From JBFMAE01 sp040756085 (lineage in GTDB: Bacteria; Desulfobacterota; BSN033; UBA1163), in NCBI GenBank assembly GCA_040756085.1, contig JBFMAE010000258.1, positions 1-14,888 on the forward strand: a DNA stretch of 14,888 bases. Reading direction: 5' to 3'. The translations under genes were made by a program, and so were the position numbers. Position 1 is the stretch's first letter. Each line of letters starts with the position of its first letter. Shown piece after piece: positions 5,303-12,796 of the stretch. The notes beneath the pieces are model-generated. The model had not been told where the DNA came from, ran no database searches, and saw only the letters and a list, made by a program, of their open reading frames with translations.

Positions 5303-6454
5303 ATGGATCTGTTGTCGAAAGATGAATTAAGGACCCTTATGGAGAAACTTGAGGGGCCATGTGTCTCTATTTTTATGCCCACGTACCGCACCTCACCAGA
5401 AACAAAACAGAATACAATTCGATTCAAAAATCTGCTCCGAGGGGCTGAAGAACGCCTGAGGGCATATGGTCTTCGAATGGTAGAAGTGAAGAAATTATTG
5501 AAACCAGCCAAGGCACTTATTAAAGACAGTATTTTCTGGCAGTACCAGAGAGACGGATTGGCGGCATTTATTTCTCCTGAAGTGTTTCGCTATTATCGGC
5601 TCCCACTCCATTTTGAAGAATTGTTAGTGGTGACAAATCGATTCCACATCAAACCTCTTCTTAACCTCTTCAGCAATGATGCGAGGTTTTATATCCTGGC
5701 CCTCAGTCAAAATAGGGTCAGATTGTTTGAATGCACACGGAGAAGTGTGAATGAAGTGAATTTGAAAGGAGTACCCAGAAGCCTCGGGGAAGCCCTTAAA
5801 TATGCTGAACCAGAGAAACAGCTTCAATTTCATACCCGGACTCCGAAGGGAACAGGGGTAAGGGCAGCCATTTTTCATGGTCAAGGGGTGGGGATCGACG
5901 ATAACAAAGACAATATCCTTAGATACTTTCGCCAGATCGATCATGGATTACGGGAGTTGCTTCGAGAAGAACGGGCACCGGTTGTCCTGGCAGGGGTCGA
6001 ATATCTCCTTCCGATCTACCGAGAAGCCAATACCTTTTTCCATCTGATGGATAATGGAATTGTGGGGAATCCTGAAGGCGTGAGGGTAGAAGAACTCCAT
6101 GAGCAGGCCTGGGGCATTGTGGAACCTTACTATTTAAAGGAACAACAAGAGGCTGCCGCTCAATATCGGCAATGGACAGGGAGTGAACGTGCTTCCAATG
6201 ATATCAAATTGATCATTCCGGCTTCTTATGATGGGCAAGTTGATCTCCTCTTTGTCGCAGTTGGCATCCAACAATGGGGCACCTATGATCCAGAGACCTT
6301 AACCGTTCATTTACACCCGGAAGCAGAGCCTGGAGATGAGGATCTATTGGATTTCGCAGCGATAAATACTTTCTTGAACGGAGGAAGGGTTTATGCGGTT
6401 GAACCAGAAAAGATTCCTGATAAGGCACCCCTGGGTGCTCTGTTTCGCTATTGA
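5303..6454 (+). CDS. Bacterial eRF1-like (baeRF) family protein, probably family 3
   Basis: This 383-residue soluble protein belongs to the bacterial archaeo-eukaryotic release factor group. Those proteins resemble domains of eRF1 or Dom34/pelota and are proposed to act on stalled or stressed ribosomes. Recognisable blocks are the N-terminal LEGPCVSIFMPTYRTSPE (about residues 16-33), then IRFKNLLRGAEERL. A central RFYILALSQNRVRLFEC precedes FHGQGVGIDDNKDNILRYF. The C-terminal domain contains DLLFVAVGIQQWGTYDPET and ends in INTFLNGGRVYAV. I see no GGQ peptidyl-hydrolysis motif; the FHGQGVG stretch is the nearest glycine-rich segment. Assignment to family 3 is from memory of these blocks. It shares the sigma-54-driven transcript with the coiled-coil gene. 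GGAGGGG precedes ATG 5303 by about 10 bases. Confidence 0.82.
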   Translation: MDLLSKDELRTLMEKLEGPCVSIFMPTYRTSPETKQNTIRFKNLLRGAEERLRAYGLRMVEVKKLLKPAKALIKDSIFWQYQRDGLAAFISPEVFRYYRLPLHFEELLVVTNRFHIKPLLNLFSNDARFYILALSQNRVRLFECTRRSVNEVNLKGVPRSLGEALKYAEPEKQLQFHTRTPKGTGVRAAIFHGQGVGIDDNKDNILRYFRQIDHGLRELLREERAPVVLAGVEYLLPIYREANTFFHLMDNGIVGNPEGVRVEELHEQAWGIVEPYYLKEQQEAAAQYRQWTGSERASNDIKLIIPASYDGQVDLLFVAVGIQQWGTYDPETLTVHLHPEAEPGDEDLLDFAAINTFLNGGRVYAVEPEKIPDKAPLGALFRY

Positions 6455-6631
6455 TTCATACCATTTCAAATCGCCTTCAACAGCAATCGACTCACCAATG
6501 AGGTCAGCCCCAAATTAGGGGAAATCATCTTCTGGATCCTAATGATTGTTTATGCCGTTCTCATTCTGACCCCATTGATGTTGCTCTTACGATTACCAAA
6601 GTCTCTGATGCCTCCCAAGAGTGCTGTCTAA
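6455..6631 (+). pseudogene. C-terminal remnant of a membrane-protein gene
   Basis: Directly after the baeRF stop, and in the same frame, 58 codons run open to a TAA at 6629-6631. The protein contains IAFNSNRLTNEVSPKLGE, then one strong transmembrane stretch (IIFWILMIVYAVLILTPLML) and a basic tail RLPKSLMPPKSAV. The order soluble segment, membrane helix, positive tail is that of a real inner-membrane protein's end. No start codon or ribosome-binding site precedes it, so it is probably what remains of a deleted gene. I do not recognise the parent family. It lies between convergent operons, which may have tolerated the deletion. Confidence 0.5.
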
Positions 6632-6692
6632 TGCCCTCTGGGAAGCTTCCAAGGACAAGGCTGGGGGCGCTTTTTCAGGTGCAGTCTGTTTT

Positions 6693-7403
6693 TCAAATAT
6701 GAGAAATATGGTCTGGTTCCTCTTTCTTCTCGTCTCTCCTTTTATAAAGCCTGTCGAGGAAGTCCTTGGCGAGTTCCCTTCCTCCCCATCCAAAGGCAAC
6801 GGCCAGGGCCAGAACAATACCGCCAAACGTAATGGAGAAGGCAGCCACGATCACCTTCTCTGCGATTCCCAAATGATAGAGAGCCATCGTCAAAGAAAGA
6901 ATAATGATGAACCATCGGACAGAACGGCTGAGAAGCTTGGCTGATTCCATCTGGGCATTGACTGCTCCAATCAATGCGGCCTGGCCTAAAAAGATGGCGA
7001 TCAAATAGCCAATCACCAGAATGAGAATCGCAGCAAAAAGGTGCGGGAGGTAATTGAAGAACTGGGCGATGAAGTTCTGGGTGGCTGCCACTTCGAGGGC
7101 ATTGATTCCCAGGATGAGAGTGATGAGAATGATGACCCAGTAGAAGAACCGGCTCACCAGACTGGCAGGGGAATAGGCCATCCCCCCCTTGGAGAGAACA
7201 TGGGTCAACCCCCATCGTTCACTCACCCTGTCGAATTGAATCGCTTTCAGAAAGCGAAAAAGAACCGTTTTAAAGATCCAGGCGATGAGAAATCCGACGA
7301 TGAGAATCGTGATCATCGCCAGCAGATTGGGTAAGAAGGTGATCACCTTTCCCAAAAATTTATTGAAAGAATCTAAAATGGCAGTCCTCCAAATTTCTCC
7401 CAT
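6693..7403 (-). CDS. MscS-related membrane protein (CmpX / TM_helix repeat type)
   Basis: This 236-residue inner-membrane protein has about five hydrophobic helices, starting with NLLAMITILIVGFLIAWIF and including HLFAAILILVIGYLIAIFLG. The two similar helices with their VGFLIA/VIGYLIA signature are the conserved TM_helix repeat of CmpX-like proteins. The C-terminal pore-like segment GGIVLALAVAFGWGGRELAK resembles the TM3 region of MscS channels, but no beta-rich MscS domain follows. ATG at 7403 is chosen because AGAGGTGAG precedes it; 17 codons further upstream are open but lack such a site. It is the last gene of the solute-synthesis cluster, which fits a role in osmotic release or sensing. 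Channel activity is not demonstrated for this subfamily. Confidence 0.78.
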   Translation of the reverse strand: MGEIWRTAILDSFNKFLGKVITFLPNLLAMITILIVGFLIAWIFKTVLFRFLKAIQFDRVSERWGLTHVLSKGGMAYSPASLVSRFFYWVIILITLILGINALEVAATQNFIAQFFNYLPHLFAAILILVIGYLIAIFLGQAALIGAVNAQMESAKLLSRSVRWFIIILSLTMALYHLGIAEKVIVAAFSITFGGIVLALAVAFGWGGRELAKDFLDRLYKRRDEKKEEPDHISHI

Positions 7404-7445
7404 AGCCCTCACCTCTTCTTTCTTCCTCCCTTTTCTCCTCCTGAC

Positions 7446-7484
7446 GCCTGCCACCGTTAGGCAGCCTGGACAGAGCAGGCAGGC
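7446..7484. repeat. GC-rich inverted repeat related to the 19-bp palindrome
   Basis: GCCTGCC (7446-7452) and GGCAGGC (7478-7484) are perfect arms around a 25-bp centre. The right arm, GCAGGCAGGC, shares its sequence with the palindromes at 369 and 729. It lies between the glycosyltransferase gene and the CmpX-like gene, where it could form a hairpin in the transcript. Confidence 0.5.
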
Positions 7485-7512
7485 CGTCCTTGAAGTCGGG
7501 ATGAGTTAAAGG

Positions 7513-8766
7513 TTATTTCCTCTTTTCCCATCGCTCGATGAGATAAGGTTTCATCTCCTCAAAAACCCGGCAAAGGGATTCTATCTTTTCTTCAACCTCC
7601 TTGGCAGAACTCTCCTGATTTTCCTTAACGAATGAAGCCACTTTCCCGAGATAAAGTGGGATGATCGATTTCAATAGGTGTTCGCGATGAATCGGTCCCC
7701 TGTGATAAGCTATGGAGAAGTCATACATCATACGGACCCATAGGTCTTGGGGAAATGAGAATCCTTCATTCGATAATCGTGCAATGGATTCGAGCCAGAG
7801 GGCGGTCTCGGGGGGCAATACCTTTCTCCAGATCTCCATCAGGTCCTTGACCCCTAATCGAAAGTTTCCTATCATCCGTTCTACATTCACAGGGATAGGC
7901 TCCAGTCCTACCTCATAATGAAAACCAAAGGTGGGAACGGGTTGTGATTCTTTAACCTTTTTCCAGAGATGTTGATATTCGCCCATCAAGCCATACACCG
8001 AAGAGACCACCTGAGTGAACATGGGTCCCAAATCGCTCCCGGGGTCTTTGGCATCGTGGATTTTAGCCCCCAGGTAGGATTGACATACCTTATATCCTTC
8101 TGCAATGGCGAGGGTCGTCATCCAGATATCAATCCCAAATCGGGCCACATCGGTTTCCCACACATCCTTGGTTAAGTAGAATTTCGCCAATTTCCCGGAA
8201 AACCCGAAATCCCCTCCGATCGGTTGACGAATCCTCTTTCCATATAAAGCCCGGGTCAGTGGATAGACAATACTATTGGTGATGGTTCCATCAAATTTAT
8301 GTCGGGCATAAAGAGGGGAAACATAGTCAAATCCCTCCTCATAAACCGGCCTGAGGAGAAGCTCCATCCATTCCGGAGTAATCGATCTCAAATCCGAATC
8401 GACCACTGCACAGGCCTTTGCATTCAGGAATTGGGTGGCATCGAAGATGGTTCGAAAGGAACTCCCCTTTCCTGGAATCCCATGGTAGGGAGTAACAACC
8501 TTCTGAATGGCATGAACGGGGTGAGAAGTGAGAATGGTCTTATAATCTTCTATCTGGACCCTTTTCACCTCCTCTTGCGTCCCATCGGTTGAGCCACCAT
8601 CGGAATTCATCAAAACGGCCTTTGCCTTTGGAAAGTATTTAGCAAGACCAGCCATAATGGCCCGCACCACATGGCCGATGGTTCGGACATTATTGTAACT
8701 CGGAATTCCGATTAATATATCGACCTCTTTAACCTCTTCAAGCTGCTTCCGAATGGATTGTTCCAC
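7513..8766 (-). CDS. GT-A glycosyltransferase, mannosylglycerate/MGG synthase-like
   Basis: This 417-residue cytoplasmic glycosyltransferase has a GT-A fold. The N-terminal nucleotide-binding part has VDILIGIPSYNNVRTIGHVV (about 16-35) and LMNSDGGSTDGT (52-63). The metal-binding DxD is D123-S-D125. PGKGSSFR (98-105), the acceptor-loop RQPIGGDFGFSG (180-191) and GIDIWMTT (211-218) follow, with IHDAK (236-240) supplying a late metal-ligand-type His. This arrangement resembles GT78 mannosylglycerate synthase and related mannosylglucosylglycerate synthases more than ordinary GT2 enzymes. The GTG start at 8766 is supported by AGAGGAAAG. With gpgS and its phosphatase upstream, a plausible reaction is mannosyl transfer from GDP-mannose to glucosylglycerate. 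Donor and acceptor are inference. Confidence 0.75.
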   Translation of the reverse strand: MEQSIRKQLEEVKEVDILIGIPSYNNVRTIGHVVRAIMAGLAKYFPKAKAVLMNSDGGSTDGTQEEVKRVQIEDYKTILTSHPVHAIQKVVTPYHGIPGKGSSFRTIFDATQFLNAKACAVVDSDLRSITPEWMELLLRPVYEEGFDYVSPLYARHKFDGTITNSIVYPLTRALYGKRIRQPIGGDFGFSGKLAKFYLTKDVWETDVARFGIDIWMTTLAIAEGYKVCQSYLGAKIHDAKDPGSDLGPMFTQVVSSVYGLMGEYQHLWKKVKESQPVPTFGFHYEVGLEPIPVNVERMIGNFRLGVKDLMEIWRKVLPPETALWLESIARLSNEGFSFPQDLWVRMMYDFSIAYHRGPIHREHLLKSIIPLYLGKVASFVKENQESSAKEVEEKIESLCRVFEEMKPYLIERWEKRK

Positions 8767-8846
8767 CGATTCTTTCCTCTTTTAAATCCACCGATCTTCC
8801 TGCGGATTTAATCTGTGAGATAGATAGGGGATGATGATCGCTTCTC

Positions 8847-9134
8847 TCATAGCTCTTTGGGTTTGTTCCCCTCTCGATAATGTTTAGTCTCCAGATTCTC
8901 GATTTCCTTATGTAACTTTTTCACCCGAAGGGAGGCACGGATGGCTCTGGGGATCCAGAAGAGGAGGGTTATGAGAACACCTAACCCGAAGGACCCTAAG
9001 ATGGTGTAGATCAGAGAAGTTTCAAATCTCCACATGAGAAATTTCATCTCTACAGGAGTTGCAGTCGAATTCTGCACTGCGAAGATGGCGATACCAATGA
9101 CGACTAATAAAGCCAACCAGTAAAAGAACTGCAT
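8847..9134 (-). CDS. lapA: LapA-domain (DUF1049) inner-membrane protein
   Basis: This 95-residue protein has two transmembrane helices, FYWLALLVVIGIAIFAVQN (3-21) and LIYTILGSFGLGVLITLLFW (about 41-60). A cytoplasmic basic coiled coil follows (RAIRASLRVKKLHKEIENLE). The QNSTATPVEMKFLMW segment between the helices matches the FxxQNxxxVxxxFLxW motif of LapA/DUF1049. In enteric bacteria LapA acts with LapB in lipopolysaccharide assembly control; a wider membrane-scaffold role is likely elsewhere. No lapB neighbour is seen. An ideal AAGGAGG site precedes ATG 9134. The gene sits 23 bp after the lipoprotein gene, within the same operon. Confidence 0.85.
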   Translation of the reverse strand: MQFFYWLALLVVIGIAIFAVQNSTATPVEMKFLMWRFETSLIYTILGSFGLGVLITLLFWIPRAIRASLRVKKLHKEIENLETKHYREGNKPKEL

Positions 9135-9157
9135 CTGCTTTTCCTCCTTTTCATGAA

Positions 9158-9778
9158 TTAAATTTCATAGGGATTCGAAAAGAAGGAATCGAAAATGTCA
9201 GTCAGAAGTTGATTGACCGTCTGCTCCATCCGCTCCGGTGTCAGCCTCGCCACGGTCATCTCCCTCTCCACCTCCACGTTCCGTGTAAACACCCTCCCCT
9301 CCTTCTTCACCCCTAAATGAATCACAAAATGAACCACAGTCTGCACACTTGTCCGAAATAGAGAAGTCCTCCCTTCCGTCCAAAACTTCTTAATTTCGAT
9401 CATTAAAACTGAATCAGCCTCCATCCCCCTCAAAGACTCAGGCTTCCCATCCCAATTCGAAACAGTTACCACCCCCACCCCATACCGGGAAAAAGCCTGA
9501 GAAAGAGTATCCATCATCGCTTTTTCCAGCGGAAAAGGATCGCTTTTAAAATGACTCGAAATCCCACGAAGAGGAGTGTGGATGCCAATATATAAGGTGT
9601 CCGGCCGTTCATCTCTGAAAGGAGCAATACCAAGCGTGGGCCCCACCTTCTGCTGAAGGGATGAAAATTCTTTTACGGGTTGATACTTAAGAGAAAGAGA
9701 ATAAGTCCCCGCCCTTGCACAGCTAAAAATGAAGAAACTCAAAAAAAAGATTGTTATCCAATGAAGAAAAGGTTTCAC
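9158..9778 (-). CDS. Predicted lipoprotein, YajG/transport-auxiliary-like
   Basis: This 206-residue exported protein has signal peptide core WITIFFLSFFIFSC and probable lipidated Cys19, although Phe at the -2 position makes the lipobox imperfect. The mature part begins SLSLKYQP and contains TLGIAPFRDERPDTLYIG, then an LEKAMMDTLSQAFSRYGVGV helix, and a beta-rich tail SVLMIEIKKFWTE. This layout recalls YajG-like and ABC-transport auxiliary lipoproteins (DUF-type periplasmic folds), but similarity is by pattern only. The GTG start at 9778 is preceded by GAGGAGG. The gene follows the phosphatase by 16 bp, so it is part of the solute-synthesis operon. Its function there is unknown. Confidence 0.65.
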   Translation of the reverse strand: MKPFLHWITIFFLSFFIFSCARAGTYSLSLKYQPVKEFSSLQQKVGPTLGIAPFRDERPDTLYIGIHTPLRGISSHFKSDPFPLEKAMMDTLSQAFSRYGVGVVTVSNWDGKPESLRGMEADSVLMIEIKKFWTEGRTSLFRTSVQTVVHFVIHLGVKKEGRVFTRNVEVEREMTVARLTPERMEQTVNQLLTDIFDSFFSNPYEI

Positions 9779-9794
9779 AGGTGATCCTCCTCAT

Positions 9795-10628
9795 CTAAAT
9801 TTTAAGCTCTTTTAATAAGCATAGCATTGCCTCATTCCAGACCTGAGGTCCTGTGCCTTCGAACCATGTCAGATTTTTAATGGGTACCTCAGCTGGAATC
9901 CCTTCTTTCTCTTTGAGAAAAACCGGATGATCCACAGCGAGTAACATAGGCAAGTCATTCAGGCTATCCCCAATTCCTACCGTTGAGATAGAAAAAAATT
10001 CGTTCTCATATAATTCTTTCAAAATCTCCACCGCTCTCCCTTTGTCGTTTTTTCCGAGGATGTGGTGAAATTTCCCTCCCCAGACATAATTCATTCCCTT
10101 TCCTTCGATCTTTCCTTTTACGATCTCGATTTCTTTCTCTCCCCCTTCAATCAGAAAAGGTTCATCATATTCCCTATTTTTCGCAAACTGAGCCTCTTTC
10201 AGACTCAATCCGCAAAGGGAGGTAAGTTCATCCTCCGTAAGATCAGAGAATCCCTTGATTGAGATCCCTGTCTCTTTTTTAATCGAATTTAAAACCTCAA
10301 TGATCAAAAGATAAAAGGTGCCCAATTCTAAAACGAAATATTCCTCCGATTCTCTATCATAAGGAAACGGAAAAGAAAAGTATCCCTTGGGAACGAACAC
10401 GGCACCCCCATTTTCTGAAATGAAGGGATGATCGTTTTCCAATTTTTTTCGATAAAGTTCGATCTCAGCCCTGGTTTTACTGCTTGCAAGAACAAGCGGG
10501 ATACCCTTCTGTCGGATGACCCGGAGGGTCGGTAAGGCCGGCTCAAAGGAATAGGACTTCCGATCAAGTAACGTCCCATCAAGATCCGTAAAGATCACAA
10601 GCTTAGGTGTTGTCATCATCGACTGCAT
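9795..10628 (-). CDS. gpgP: HAD phosphatase, glucosyl-/mannosyl-3-phosphoglycerate phosphatase
   Basis: This 277-residue cytoplasmic enzyme is expected to dephosphorylate glucosyl-3-phosphoglycerate to glucosylglycerate. HAD motif I is FTDLDGTLL with nucleophile D15 and acid D17. Motif II is LVLASSKTRAEIE (S50, with the KTR characteristic of the MpgP/YedP subfamily). GGKFHHILGKNDKG (185-197) supplies the conserved Lys/Asp region. Motif IV is GIGDSLNDLPML (D221, D225). Length and cap insertion fit mannosyl-3-phosphoglycerate phosphatase family members, which include GpgP. ATG 10628, with GAGAGG upstream, lies inside the end of gpgS, giving a 26-bp overlap and likely translational coupling. The glucosyl assignment over mannosyl rests on the neighbouring gpgS. 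Confidence 0.83.
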   Translation of the reverse strand: MQSMMTTPKLVIFTDLDGTLLDRKSYSFEPALPTLRVIRQKGIPLVLASSKTRAEIELYRKKLENDHPFISENGGAVFVPKGYFSFPFPYDRESEEYFVLELGTFYLLIIEVLNSIKKETGISIKGFSDLTEDELTSLCGLSLKEAQFAKNREYDEPFLIEGGEKEIEIVKGKIEGKGMNYVWGGKFHHILGKNDKGRAVEILKELYENEFFSISTVGIGDSLNDLPMLLAVDHPVFLKEKEGIPAEVPIKNLTWFEGTGPQVWNEAMLCLLKELKI

Positions 10629-11811
10629 TTTTCAACCTCTCTAAAAAGTCAGGGATGGCAGAGGTGACCCGGCTCCAATTGGGGATGAGAGGAATGCTAA
10701 GAGGATCCTCCACAAAGGCCTTGCTGGCCAGTTCAATGCCCCTGGTAAAGGTGTCGACGGCCACCCCCTCCTCATGGCGATCGAAATCGAGGCCGTTGAT
10801 GGCAGCATCATCATGATACTTCGTGATCGTCTCGTGCGCAGTTCTCAGGTAAGTCGCCTTCAAGGTCTTGAGCAGGCTATCTGATAGATCGATCCCCTCA
10901 CTGGCCAGGTTACGGAAAAGGTTCTTTGCAATATCAATCGACATTCTCAAAAGCCCCTGACCAGGATCATCGGGTGAGAGTTCCTGGTGTTTATGTTCAT
11001 AATTGTCTGTCAAATCGACCTGACATATCCGTCTTAATGAACAGTTGCGAAAGACCTCCGATAAAACACCCACCTCTAGACCCCAATCCCATGGGATCCG
11101 GTTGATCCGTGCAAGGTCCGTGATCATCGAAAATTCCCCTGCCAAGGGATATCGGAAACTGTCCAGATAGACTAAAAAGGGAAGGTATCCTAACAGCCGC
11201 TCCAAAGAGCGGAGCAGAGGGGTCACAAAGAGCCGGGTCACCCTTCCATGCATCTTATTCGTCACCCGGCTATAGTATCCTTTACAGAATTCATATCCCA
11301 GATTGGGGTTGACCACCGGGTAGCATAAACGGGCTAAAAATTCCCGATCGTAACTGAGGATATCACAATCATGAAGAACGATGACCTTACTCTTTTCACT
11401 GGCCAGGACATAACCAAAAGCCATCCAGGTGGAGCGTCCTTTCCCATCTTCACCTGCTGAGATGTCATTCTTGTTCAGGATATCGTAAAGGGATCGAACC
11501 CTTTCTCCGTCATTCCAGACGATGATCGTCTCCTGAGGTAGAACCGAGAAGAACTCCCTGGCGTGATCGAACTCTTGTTGGTCTGCCTTTCCCAGGGTGA
11601 TGATGACCTGGTTGACGTATTTGACCTTCATCATCTCGGAAACGATGGTTTTTAGGGCCTTTTCCTTCAATTCCGAATAAAGGGAAGGAAGAACCAGGGC
11701 AATCGGATTGTATTTCGAATAGAACTCCAGCTCCATTTCCATCCGTTCCAGGTTCACCTTTTTAAACCGATGAAAGGTGGTAATCACCCCAGGTTGAAAG
11801 AAGTCCCCCAT
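10603..11811 (-). CDS. gpgS: Glucosyl-3-phosphoglycerate synthase (GpgS)
   Basis: This 402-residue retaining GT-A enzyme is expected to join NDP-glucose to 3-phosphoglycerate, the committed step to glucosylglycerate. The N-terminus GVITTFHRF and IALVLPSLYSEL lead to the donor-binding half. VIITLGKAD (69-77) and WNDGERV follow. GKGRSTWMAFGY (123-134) and the DxD motif in VLHDCDILSYD (D148, D150) precede the acceptor region PLAGEFSMI (222-230) and WDWGLEVGVLSEV. These are the hallmark GpgS blocks, and length matches the family. A late HKHQELS supplies the conserved His region. ATG 11811 is preceded by AAAGGAG. It is the second gene of the operon and overlaps gpgP. Mannosyl-3-phosphoglycerate synthase is less likely given the overall pattern. 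Confidence 0.87.
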   Translation of the reverse strand: MGDFFQPGVITTFHRFKKVNLERMEMELEFYSKYNPIALVLPSLYSELKEKALKTIVSEMMKVKYVNQVIITLGKADQQEFDHAREFFSVLPQETIIVWNDGERVRSLYDILNKNDISAGEDGKGRSTWMAFGYVLASEKSKVIVLHDCDILSYDREFLARLCYPVVNPNLGYEFCKGYYSRVTNKMHGRVTRLFVTPLLRSLERLLGYLPFLVYLDSFRYPLAGEFSMITDLARINRIPWDWGLEVGVLSEVFRNCSLRRICQVDLTDNYEHKHQELSPDDPGQGLLRMSIDIAKNLFRNLASEGIDLSDSLLKTLKATYLRTAHETITKYHDDAAINGLDFDRHEEGVAVDTFTRGIELASKAFVEDPLSIPLIPNWSRVTSAIPDFLERLKNAVDDDNT

Positions 11812-11841
11812 AGATCTTCTCCTTTCTAAAGTACCTTCCTG

Positions 11842-12081
11842 TTATTGTTTTTCTTCGCCCCGAACCTTCTTTTCTACCCGATCCAGAATATCTGCTGTTT
11901 TCTCCCGAAGCGATTCCCCTAATGTGGAGAGGGTTTCCACCTGCTTTTTCATTTCCGTGAGGCCCAGAGACGAAAGGGCATCCACCTTCGTTTTCATCTC
12001 ATTCAATCCCCCGGTCCTTTTCAATGCCCAGATAGATAATATCAAAGCAATGACTGCGAAAACAAGAGCTATCCATTCCAT
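11842..12081 (-). CDS. Small membrane protein with cytoplasmic coiled coil
   Basis: This 79-residue protein has one transmembrane helix at the N-terminus (IALVFAVIALILSIWAL, about 4-20). A coiled-coil tail carries two near-repeats: LNEMKTKVDALSSLGL and LTEMKKQVETLSTLGE. The C-terminus is strongly charged. ATG 12081 follows AAGGAGG. The stop is 30 bp before gpgS, making it the probable first gene of the operon. The internal duplication suggests an oligomerising tether. No known family is recognised. Confidence 0.7.
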   Translation of the reverse strand: MEWIALVFAVIALILSIWALKRTGGLNEMKTKVDALSSLGLTEMKKQVETLSTLGESLREKTADILDRVEKKVRGEEKQ

Positions 12082-12147
12082 CGATGACGTCCCTCCTTTT
12101 CTTCAGATTGGTTTGAGAGTAAACAATCCCCTCTTTTTACCCCTTTA

Positions 12148-12178
12148 CCCCGTTGGATAATAAATATCCTACGGGGTT
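12148..12178. repeat. Long hairpin repeat upstream of the gpgS operon
   Basis: ACCCCGT-T-GGATA, a five-base loop, then TATCC-T-ACGGGGT forms a 12-bp stem with a single T-T mismatch. It is preceded by TT and followed by TTA. It lies between two minus-strand genes, about 70 bp upstream of the small membrane-protein gene. It lacks a clean U tract in the minus direction, so it may be a REP-like repeat or leader structure rather than a terminator. Confidence 0.55.
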
Positions 12179-12242
12179 TATGGCGGGGATGGTATAGATA
12201 AAATTTCAATTCCTTACAGAAAGGACGGGATTAAAGCCCCGA

Positions 12243-12330
12243 CCCGTTAGAATTTTTAGCAAACCCCCTCAGAAATCTACTCCCCCCGAGGGGTAGCGGC
12301 ATCCTCTCAGGGAGACTTATTTCTAACGGG
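12243..12330. repeat. Nested inverted-repeat element
   Basis: Outer arms CCCGTTAGAA (12243-12252) and TTCTAACGGG (12321-12330) are perfect complements. Inside them AGAAAT (12271) pairs with ATTTCT (12319). A further hairpin, CTCCC and GAGG with CCTC and GGGAG, spans 12280-12314. The outer arm AACGGGGTTTA is also shared with the hairpin at 12148-12178, so both belong to one repeat family. The element sits in the 12082-12332 gap, which has no gene. Confidence 0.5.
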
Positions 12331-12332
12331 GT

Positions 12333-12752
12333 TTACTCCCATTGAATGGAGATAACTTTTTGACTTCCCGATACGATTTTAACTTGGGACCTTTTCCGAT
12401 CTGCCTTGAAACTGGCCTCCAGATGATACATTCCAGGTGAAAGATCAATAAAAAGCCAGGGTCCATTTGAAACCGTTGTTAAAATTGAATTACCTTTCTG
12501 ATCGAATAGCTTCACAATTACATCGGAGAGATACTCCCCCTTCTTGTTTGAGAACATCAACTTTAATGAGTACGCCTTTCCCATCTCTTTTAGGATCTCT
12601 CTCTACCGCTGACCCACCCCACCGCTCAGCAAGGCGATCCCTCCTTCTCTTCCTTTTTTAAAAAAATCCTCTTCTGCGGAATAAATGGAAAAGGCAAAGA
12701 CGATCACTAAAAACACGATGATTGGAATCAATGAGCATCTCCATCTTTTCAT
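12333..12752 (-). pseudogene. Secreted carboxypeptidase-regulatory-like domain protein with in-frame TAG
   Basis: One frame of 140 codons from ATG 12752 encodes an export signal or membrane anchor (IPIIVFLVIVFAFSIYS, about 9-25). The segment GIALLSGGVGQR follows, then TAG at codon 50 (12605-12603), then REILKEMGKAYSLKLMFSNK and a beta-sandwich-like domain to residue 139. GEYLSDVIVKLFDQKGN and PGMYHLEASF are the expected strands of a carboxypeptidase-regulatory-like fold. In related proteins I recall, SGGVG and the following Y-x-LKL-F strand lie in one continuous chain, so the stop splits a single gene. A change from GAG (Glu) to TAG would explain it. Downstream ATG 12584 could make a signal-less fragment. 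Function unknown. Spacing to the upstream receiver gene is 44 bp. Confidence 0.65.
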
Positions 12753-12796
12753 ACCATTCAATCCCCCTCTCGTTTTTAAAAGTTTGATGCTACCCC

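Noticed and set aside
6452..6631. TGA readthrough fusing the baeRF protein to the membrane segment
   Set aside because: The baeRF chain is complete at the TGA, ending as family members do, and no selenocysteine-type hairpin was seen just after it.
12603..12605. TAG read as pyrrolysine
   Set aside because: TAG is used as an ordinary stop by several neighbouring genes (for example at 2736, 3934 and 5278), and no pyl genes are in the window. A point mutation is simpler.
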